Below, piece after piece: positions 58,344-64,000 of a stretch of 64,000 nucleotides of DNA. Position numbers and translations under genes: made by a program. A model generated the notes under the pieces. That model did not search any database and had not been told where the DNA came from. It saw nothing but the letters and a program-made list of their open reading frames with translations. The stretch covers positions 1 to 64,000 of the forward strand of contig NZ_JGZE01000008.1 in NCBI RefSeq assembly GCF_000741285.1. Reading direction: 5' to 3'. The DNA comes from Bifidobacterium mongoliense DSM 21395. Lineage in GTDB: Bacteria > Actinomycetota > Actinomycetes > Actinomycetales > Bifidobacteriaceae. Position 1 is the stretch's first letter, and the number at the start of each line of letters is the position of its first letter.

Positions 58344-58385
58344 ACACAGCATATGGCGCAACGTGTGATGCGCCATATGCTGTGT
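58344..58385. terminator. Long perfect hairpin downstream of the small membrane protein gene
   Basis: ACACAGCATATGGCGCA and TGCGCCATATGCTGTGT pair perfectly over 17 bp with an 8-base loop. It is about 45 bases beyond the stop of the minus-strand gene at 58431. It is AT-richer than the other terminators and has no T-run, so a binding site is also possible. Confidence 0.5.
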
Positions 58386-58430
58386 GGTCATATGCTGTAT
58401 GGAATGCCGTGCCCGTCATGGGGAGGCTGA

Positions 58431-58667
58431 TCAGGCCTCGTCGGCCGCTTCTTCGTCCTCATCCTCGGCCGGAGCATCCGATTCCTCGGACTTGGCCTTC
58501 TTGGACAGACCCAGGTCGACCGGCGATGAGCTGTTCTCCCAAGGCTCCTCCCACGGATCGTAATCGGGGTTCTGCTGCTTGTAGATGTAGAGGCCTCCCA
58601 GGACCGCGAGCAGTGCTCCGAAGAGCAGTGCGAAGAACTTCCAACCGTTAGAAGACTTGTTCTCCAT
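58431..58667 (-). CDS. Small single-pass membrane protein
   Basis: A 78-residue protein of unknown function: a short basic start (MENKSSNGWK), one transmembrane helix (about 11-29), a YKQQNPDYDPWEEPW stretch and a very acidic tail (DAPAEDEDEEAADEA). The C-terminus is probably outside or inside depending on topology; the positive charges before the helix favour C-out. GGGAAGGAG precedes the start, and codon use matches neighbours, so it looks genuine. Confidence 0.75.
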   Translation of the reverse strand: MENKSSNGWKFFALLFGALLAVLGGLYIYKQQNPDYDPWEEPWENSSSPVDLGLSKKAKSEESDAPAEDEDEEAADEA

Positions 58668-58830
58668 GACGGCTCCTTCCCGTTGATGATGACTTGCTCG
58701 TCCAAGTCACTTCCGTTCCTATCCTAGCCATGGTTTTGTGTCGATTGGGTGGAAACTCGCAGGGCGGTGCCGTCCAATCTCGGCCGTAGGCGCGCCGTGG
58801 TCGGTGTCACGGGTTGTTAGAGTAAAGGGC

Positions 58831-59547
58831 ATGAATCGTACGCGACGTGTGTGGGCCAACGAGTGGCGGCAGGGCGGCCCCGTCATCACCAAGATCGTCA
58901 TGATCCTCTGCGTGGCGCTCTGGATGGTGGAGATGCTGCTCGGCTTTGTGGCGCCCGCCGGGTTTCAACGGTTCGTCGGTTCCGGTATCTTCGTGCCGTT
59001 CACCGCGGTGGTCAGGCCCTGGACCTGGTTGACCGCCATGTTCCTGCACGCCCCCAATCTCATGCACGTCGGATTCAACATGCTGGCGCTATGGTCCATC
59101 GGGCCGCTGTTGGAGCGCCTCATGGGGCATTGGCGGTTCCTGGCGCTGTACCTCATCTCAGGTCTCGGCGGTGCGGCCGGGCTGGTGGTCTGGGCTCGGG
59201 TGACCGGTGCCTGGTTCTCGTCCGCGTATGGCGCCTCGGGGGCCATCTTCGGTCTGTTCGCGGCCATGCTCGTCGTCCATCGGGCCACCGGCGGCGACAT
59301 GCGGCCCATGCTGATCTGGATGGCCATCAACTTCGCCTTGCCGGTGCTCATCCCGAACGTCGCATGGCAGGCCCACGTGGGCGGTTTCCTCATCGGCGGG
59401 GCGCTCACGTGGCTGTTGGTCGACGGTGTACCGGCGTTGCGGCGCCGCTCCCTCGCCTGGCGGATGTGGTGCTATGCGTCGATCGTCACGGTGGTGGTGC
59501 TTGCCGTCGTGGTGCTGTGTGCGCCGCCCTTCGGCATCGGGCTGTAA
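58831..59547 (+). CDS. Rhomboid-family intramembrane serine protease
   Basis: A 238-residue membrane protein with six or so helices. The catalytic serine is in GASGAIFGL and the histidine in WQAHVGGFLIGG; the HAPNLMHVGFNMLALW segment is the conserved rhomboid loop/helix 2 (HxxxHxxxN). It cuts other membrane proteins within the bilayer; targets unknown. ATG 58831 fits the family N-terminus. It is in the conserved crgA/pknB neighbourhood. Confidence 0.92.
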   Translation: MNRTRRVWANEWRQGGPVITKIVMILCVALWMVEMLLGFVAPAGFQRFVGSGIFVPFTAVVRPWTWLTAMFLHAPNLMHVGFNMLALWSIGPLLERLMGHWRFLALYLISGLGGAAGLVVWARVTGAWFSSAYGASGAIFGLFAAMLVVHRATGGDMRPMLIWMAINFALPVLIPNVAWQAHVGGFLIGGALTWLLVDGVPALRRRSLAWRMWCYASIVTVVVLAVVVLCAPPFGIGL

Positions 59548-59580
59548 CCGGAACGATACGACGGAATTACACGGGTGTAG

Positions 59581-59663
59581 TTTTCCACAATGGTGGATAA
59601 GAATGTGGATAACGTGGGGATGACGGGGTACGGACGGTGGATAACCGGGGGGTGATATCCACC
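59581..59663. promoter_or_regulatory. Cluster of DnaA-box-like sites
   Basis: Within 83 bases: TTTTCCACA (59581), GGTGGATAA (59592), TGTGGATAA (59604, a perfect DnaA box), GGTGGATAA (59636) and the inverse form ATATCCACC (59654). The others differ from TTATCCACA by one or two bases. Such density is far above chance in GC-rich DNA. The place, in the near-origin block, makes a replication-linked role plausible. The gap 59548-60038 otherwise holds two tandem 19-bp repeats and no gene. Confidence 0.6.
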
Positions 59664-59769
59664 GTTGTTTCACAGAAGTCAATGATTGCAAGGGTTGAGG
59701 CGGTGTACGGCCAATCGGCCGAGGTTGTGCACCATGGACCCCGTTGGTGTGGATGAGTGGTCGGTCTGC

Positions 59770-59807
59770 TTAGTGGTCGGGCCTCTCGTTAGTGGTCGGG
59801 CCTCTCG
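59770..59807. repeat. Two tandem 19-bp repeats
   Basis: TTAGTGGTCGGGCCTCTCG occurs twice end to end, followed by degenerate versions (GGTTAGGCCTCTCGG near 59827) and by a loose ATGGA-spaced series to about 59910. It may be a slipped-strand expansion beside the DnaA-like sites. Confidence 0.6.
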
Positions 59808-60038
59808 GTGATCGGTCTACCCGGCGGTTAGGCCTCTCGGCAGCTGGGCTATGGACACTGGGTTATGGAGCTGGGGCATGGAAACCGTGTCATGGAAGCA
59901 GGGCGATGTGAAGGTCGGATTCAACATTCGGGTATGACAAAGCCCGCCGCCTACCGCTGCATGGAGCGATATCCGCGACGGGCCCGAGCTACGCCACCAT
60001 CATCGAACGGATGACGGCGGCACCGAAGGGTGTGTGGT

Positions 60039-60476
60039 TCAGCGCCACCACATGGTCATGAGGAAGCCGGCCATGATGATCGCGAAGGCGATGGCCAGGT
60101 TCCAGGCGCCGATATTGGGGATCGGATAATCGTTGGTCAGGTAGTACACGACGGCCCACACCAAGCCCAGCAGCATGAGGGTGCAGAACAGCGGGACGAA
60201 CCAGGAGGGGTTGGCCTTGGTGCCCTTGATGCTCTCCTCGACACGCCGGGTGTTCTCCTGCTGACGCTGTGCGACGCGGCGCATCTGCGGCGTCATTGAC
60301 GCGGTGCTGCCCTTGGCGTTGAGTACGGCTTCGATCTTATCCATGGGGAGGGCGAGATCGTCCTTATCGGTGGCGTCGGTGCCCTCCGCAGACCCCTCGT
60401 CCTTGGTGTCGGCCTGCCAATCCTGTTGGCCCTGTGAGCCAGTTGCGCTGGTGTTGTGCAGCTCTTCGTCAGCCAT
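60039..60476 (-). CDS. crgA: Cell division protein CrgA
   Basis: A 145-residue protein with two C-terminal transmembrane helices (NPSWFVPLFCTLMLLGLVW and an IGAWNLAIAFAIIMAGF helix), the CrgA signature, after an acidic variable N-terminus of about 85 residues. CrgA recruits septal peptidoglycan enzymes to FtsZ in actinobacteria. ATG 60476 has GGAG about ten bases upstream. It is divergent from the DUF881 gene, as in other actinobacteria. Confidence 0.9.
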   Translation of the reverse strand: MADEELHNTSATGSQGQQDWQADTKDEGSAEGTDATDKDDLALPMDKIEAVLNAKGSTASMTPQMRRVAQRQQENTRRVEESIKGTKANPSWFVPLFCTLMLLGLVWAVVYYLTNDYPIPNIGAWNLAIAFAIIMAGFLMTMWWR

Positions 60477-60552
60477 AAGCGTAGTCTCCATTCGATAGGC
60501 TAGAAATCATACTAGTGGGTAGACTCGAAACCGCGGCAATCGGCGAGGAAAT

Positions 60553-61335
60553 GTGGCGATTATGGTGAAACGCACGGGAAAGCACGGCGTGCAACGCTCC
60601 AAGTTGGGCGATGCCGCCGTATTCGTCGTGGTTGCGCTCACCGGGTATCTGCTCATGACCAACGTACGGGTGAATCGCACGACCACCGTCACCTCCGACA
60701 CCGCGCAGCTCGTCGAGCAGCGCGTCGCCACGGTCAACGGACTGCAGAAGGACGTCAACGACTTAAGCTCCCAGATCAACGCACTCAACAAGATCACCGA
60801 TTCGGGTTCCTCGGATTCATCGGATGACGCCGGTTCGGGGACCGTGCTGCCCGGTGTCCGCGGGCCGGGTGTGAGCATCACGCTCGACGACTCGCCCTTG
60901 TGGGAGCAGGCCGTGAGCGATTCGGGTTCCGCCGTGAACATCAATGACTATGTGATTCATCAGCAGGACATCGAGGCCGTCGTCAACGCGCTGTGGCATG
61001 GGGGCGCCGAGGTGATGATGATCCAGGACCAACGGGTGCTGTTCAATTCGGCGGTTATCTGCACCGGCAACATCCTCACGCTCCAGGGCAAGAAGTATTC
61101 CCCTCCCTACACCGTTTCGGCCATCGGCAACACCGATGACATGCTCGCCGCGATCGACAAATCGAAGGCTATCAGTACCTATAAGCAGTATGTGCGCGCT
61201 TTTGGGCTGGGCTGGAAGGTCGAGACGAAGAACCTGGAGTTCCCGCAGGCGGCGGTGCTGCAACCGTTGCGCTATGCGACGGTGAATCACGGGAACGGCA
61301 CTCATGACAAGAGCACAGGGGAGTCCGGGAAATGA
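60553..61335 (+). CDS. DUF881 family membrane-anchored protein
   Basis: A 260-residue protein. One N-terminal transmembrane helix (AAVFVVVALTGYLLM) is followed by a coiled coil (TAQLVEQRVATVNGLQKDVNDL) and the DUF881 domain (VRGPGVSITLDDSP, VVNALWHGGAEVMMIQDQRV, TVSAIGN). Family members lie near division and envelope genes; the function is not settled. The start is GTG 60553 or ATG 60562. Its stop overlaps the sortase start by four bases. Confidence 0.88.
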   Translation: MAIMVKRTGKHGVQRSKLGDAAVFVVVALTGYLLMTNVRVNRTTTVTSDTAQLVEQRVATVNGLQKDVNDLSSQINALNKITDSGSSDSSDDAGSGTVLPGVRGPGVSITLDDSPLWEQAVSDSGSAVNINDYVIHQQDIEAVVNALWHGGAEVMMIQDQRVLFNSAVICTGNILTLQGKKYSPPYTVSAIGNTDDMLAAIDKSKAISTYKQYVRAFGLGWKVETKNLEFPQAAVLQPLRYATVNHGNGTHDKSTGESGK

Positions 61336-62700
61336 CAGATCACGATCGCATGGGTGATGGTACGGATTCCGGTGCCGATACGGGCGCCGATGACGCGCGG
61401 ACGGGTGCGTCGGGGGGACGCGAACGGCCCCGCCGGCGCTCCGGGCGCACGCACGCCGAGGGAGGCGGGTTCGTCGAGCTTCGGCCGTGGGCCGGTGCGC
61501 CGATCGTTCGAAGGCGATCTCTCGGCGGTGTCGGACTTCGCTCCGATCCATGTCGACACCGCCCATGGCGTGGACGACGGACCGCGTGATGACCAGCAGG
61601 CCGATTCACCGAACGGTCCGCGGTACGGGCATACGAAAACCGGCTTCGGATGGCAGTTGCTGGGCGTGTTCGCCGAGCTGTTGCTGACTCTTGCGGCGAT
61701 CTGCGGGCTGTATATCGCATGGCAGATGTGGTGGACCGGCGTGCAGTCGGAGCACCTGCAACAACAGCAATTGCAATCAGTGGGTTGGTCTGATCCGGCG
61801 CAGGGCGGTCAGGCGAAGATCGCCGCACCGCAACAGGGCGACCCGCCGGTGCAGCCGCAGCAGGCGTTCGACGGCGACCTCATCGCGCAGATTTATGTGC
61901 CGCGCTTCGGCGATCAGTGGCGACGCACCGTCGTTCAGGGAACCGGGGCCGAGGAACTCAACAAGCATGGGATGGGGCACTACCCCGACACCCAGATGCC
62001 CGGGCAATTGGGCAACATGGCCATCGCCGGCCACCGCAACGGGTATGGCCAGCCGTTGGGCGATGTCGACAAACTCCAGAGCGGCGATCCCATCGTGCTG
62101 CGCACGAAGGACTACTGGTACGTCTATCGCTATACGACCAACAAGATCGTGCTTCCCGAACAGGTCGACGTTATCGCACCGAATCCCGAACACCCGGGGC
62201 AGCAGCCTACGGCGCGCATGATCACCTTGACCACCTGTGAGCCCAAATATTCCACGCCGACCCACCGCTGGATCAGCCACGGCGAGCTCGCCTACTGGGC
62301 GAAGGGCTCGGACGGGATCCCCAAGGAGCTGTCCGCCACCGACGGTTCCGGTGCCGTGCGGTTCGTGAACAACCAGACCCAGTCGCCGATGTCGAAGTTG
62401 TCATCGCTGGTCCCGGTCATGCAGGTGGCGTTGCTGTGCTATCTCGTGCTGTTCATCGCCGCCGCAGCCGCCTGGCGCTGGCCGGCACGCCGCGCCATTC
62501 GCGAAGGACGAGTTCGCAGGCCCGCCGCCAGCATCTACGGCTCGATTCTGCGTCTGCAGCCCGGCGTGGCTCCGGTGCGCTTCCTGCTGCTGTTGATCCT
62601 GCTGGTCGTTTCCGCCGCCGCATTGTTGCAATGGGGGTTCCCATGGGCCGCGACGACGATTCCGTATCTACGTTCGATATCGGGCTTCGTGACGGTGTAG
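61332..62700 (+). CDS. Class E sortase, with a probable frameshift in a G6 run
   Basis: A sortase with C-terminal membrane helices. Catalytic residues: His in GHRNGYG, Cys in TLTTCEPKYSTPTHRW, Arg in the latter. Two hydrophobic segments (around LLGVFAELLLTLAAICGLY, and two more at the C-terminus) place it in the membrane. The natural start is ATG 61332 (GGGGAG upstream, overlapping the DUF881 stop; MTDHDRMGDGTDSGADTG). The catalytic body is in the next frame; deleting one G from the run at 61412-61417 joins them. Without that, the only in-frame start is at 61354 with an odd leader. Class E sortases favour LAxTG signals, and both surface proteins here carry LAKTG. Confidence 0.85.
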
Positions 62701-62806
62701 GGGATTGTGGTGCGCCATGGTGATGGTGTGACATCGTGACCGTATGATGGCGCACCGCCCGGCGCAGCCATCGCCGCGGGATAAGCTGTGGTGACATGAG
62801 GAACGA

Positions 62807-63481
62807 ATGGGGGATGCGATGCCGACAACGGCCCATATTCTGGTAATCGATAACTATGATTCCTTCGTCTACACGATCGTGGGGTATCTCAAGACTTTGG
62901 GAGCCTCGGTCGACGTGTATCGCAACGATGCCATCGATCCGTCCGATCGTTCCGTGCTCGATGGATACGACGGCGTGCTGATCTCGCCCGGTCCCGGAGC
63001 CCCAGCAGATTCCGGCGTCAGCGAGGATATGATTCGCCTGTGTGCCGCGACGCGTACGCCCATGTTCGGGGTGTGCCTCGGGCTGCAGGCGCTCGCGGAG
63101 GTCTATGGTGCCACGGTGAGCCACGCGCCCTCCATCATGCACGGCAAGACGAGCCTGGTCGATCATGTGGATGATGAGATCTTCGCCGGTGTGGCGCAGC
63201 CCATGGTCGCCACGCGCTACCATTCCCTGGCGGTGGACCCCGAGACCGTGCCCGACGACCTGGTCGTGACCGCCTGGACGCATGACGATCACATCGTGCA
63301 GGGCATGCGCCACCGCAGCCTGCCGATGTACGCCGTGCAGTTCCACCCCGAGTCCGTGCTGACGCAAGACGGATACCGGTTGCTGGCGAACTGGCTGGCG
63401 TTGTGCGGGCAGAGCGATGCGGTGGAGCGTTCGATCGGCCGCCAGCCGAATGTCACCGCGGCCGAGAACGCCGCGGCATAG
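62807..63481 (+). CDS. Glutamine amidotransferase (TrpG/PabA type)
   Basis: A 224-residue class I amidotransferase that supplies ammonia for anthranilate or aminodeoxychorismate synthesis. The catalytic triad shows as GVCLGLQ (Cys) and QFHPES (His and Glu); ILVIDNYDSFVY is the usual start. It is next to pknB, as in mycobacteria, and no trpE or pabB partner is in view, so which pathway it serves cannot be told here. ATG 62819 is the alternative start. Confidence 0.92.
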   Translation: MGDAMPTTAHILVIDNYDSFVYTIVGYLKTLGASVDVYRNDAIDPSDRSVLDGYDGVLISPGPGAPADSGVSEDMIRLCAATRTPMFGVCLGLQALAEVYGATVSHAPSIMHGKTSLVDHVDDEIFAGVAQPMVATRYHSLAVDPETVPDDLVVTAWTHDDHIVQGMRHRSLPMYAVQFHPESVLTQDGYRLLANWLALCGQSDAVERSIGRQPNVTAAENAAA

Positions 63482-64000
63482 CTAGTTACCTGACTTCGAG
63501 CTACTGGGAGAATCCGTGGGTGACGGACTGCTGCTTGCGGACTTGAGCGTCAACGTGACCGTGGAGCCCTTGTCGGCCTTGCCGGCCGGTGGATTCATGC
63601 TCTGGACGATATCGCTGTCCTGCGGGTTGGGCGAGGACGAATCCGTCGCGACTTTGAAGCCAGCGTCTTCGAGGAGCTTCTTGGCATCCTTGTAGGTCGT
63701 TGTGCCCGGGTTGATGCCCTGCGGTATGTCGACCTGTTCCTTTCCGGTCGAGACGTGGATGGTGATGCTGGTGCCCTGCTGTACCACCGTGCCTGAGCCC
63801 GGGTTGATGCTGATGACCGACCCGGCGGGCACGGTGTCCGACGTCTGGTCGGAGCGTGAATCCGTGCTGAAACCGAGGCCTCGCAGTGTGTTGATCACCT
63901 GATCCTGCGGCTTGCCCACGAGGTTGTCGGGGACCTGGGTCATGCCGGTCGAGATGTACAACGTGACCGTCTCGCCCTGCTCGAGCGACGATCCTTCGGC
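63482..64000 (-). CDS. pknB: PASTA-domain Ser/Thr kinase (PknB/Stk1), C-terminal part
   Basis: The gene enters from the right edge; only the C-terminal 170 or so residues are seen. They hold two complete PASTA repeats (VPDNLVGKPQDQVINTLRGLG and the DIPQGINPGTTTYKDAKKLLEDAGF unit) and the end of another, then a Ser/Pro-rich tail ending SKSGN. PASTA domains bind peptidoglycan fragments outside the cell and tell the kinase about wall state. The apparent start at 63961 is just a TTG leucine inside the gene; the kinase domain lies outside the window. It is convergent with the amidotransferase with no gap. Confidence 0.9.
   Translation of the reverse strand, partial: AEGSSLEQGETVTLYISTGMTQVPDNLVGKPQDQVINTLRGLGFSTDSRSDQTSDTVPAGSVISINPGSGTVVQQGTSITIHVSTGKEQVDIPQGINPGTTTYKDAKKLLEDAGFKVATDSSSPNPQDSDIVQSMNPPAGKADKGSTVTLTLKSASSSPSPTDSPSSSKSGN

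Noticed and set aside
61354..61480. Sortase N-terminus from ATG 61354
   Set aside because: No ribosome site and an odd Arg/Pro-rich leader. ATG 61332 has a good site and couples to the upstream stop; a one-G shift explains the frame change.

Overview
The window reads as chromosomal DNA of a high-GC Gram-positive bacterium, most probably a Bifidobacterium. The basis is gene content: a PEP carboxylase, a DUF3073 protein, CrgA, a class E sortase, a PASTA-domain kinase next to a trpG/pabA-type amidotransferase, LAKTG-anchored surface proteins and many glycoside hydrolases. The right end (rhomboid, crgA, DUF881, sortase, amidotransferase, pknB) is the conserved actinobacterial block usually found not far from oriC, and a cluster of DnaA-box-like sites lies inside it.

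Positions 1-21,485 form a rearranged accessory region. One IS256-type element is cut by the left edge (1-250, reversed) and a complete copy lies at 19,399-20,762. The 19.1 kb between them looks inverted. A large cell-wall adhesin gene is split, with its 3' part at 251-3,699 (+) and its 5' part at 20,763-21,485 (-). The two broken ends carry the same 8-bp target sequence and rejoin in frame if the segment is flipped back. The segment carries a self-contained beta-glucan locus: GntR regulator, cellobiose-type PTS (IIC, IIB, IIA), GH1 phospho-beta-glucosidase, its own HPr and EI, a wall-anchored GH30 glucanase and a secreted GH3. I infer use of beta-1,6-glucan or gentio-oligosaccharides.

Positions 21.6-25.5 kb hold an integrative element at the 3' end of tRNA-Ala(TGC): integrase, ImmA-like protease, XRE repressor, two small HTH proteins and a replication-type protein broken by an amber codon. 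From 25.6 to 28.5 kb, two identical tRNA-Ile(GAT) genes bracket a broken RhuM-like gene and a zinc-ribbon membrane protein. A YgjP-like metallopeptidase and a frameshifted SDR gene follow.

Positions 30.3-44.3 kb are a second sugar locus: a LacI regulator divergent from a solute-binding protein, two permeases, a fused double ATPase, an alpha/beta hydrolase, a GH94-type phosphorylase and a cytoplasmic GH3. The GH94/GH3 pair and the ABC importer point to beta-1,2-glucan (sophoro-oligosaccharide) use.

From 44.5 kb the window is mostly housekeeping: Dps, a CorC/CNNM-type protein, carbonic anhydrase, PEP carboxylase, a ThrE-type exporter, TrpS, DUF3073, an SCP-2-like protein, glycogen phosphorylase, then the near-origin block. 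A repeat of about 165 bp with terminal inverted repeats occurs at 27.96 kb and again at 57.75 kb. Several genes between 19.5 and 31 kb, and the sortase at 61.4 kb, carry single-base indels, some in homopolymers. These are either real decay or consensus errors.
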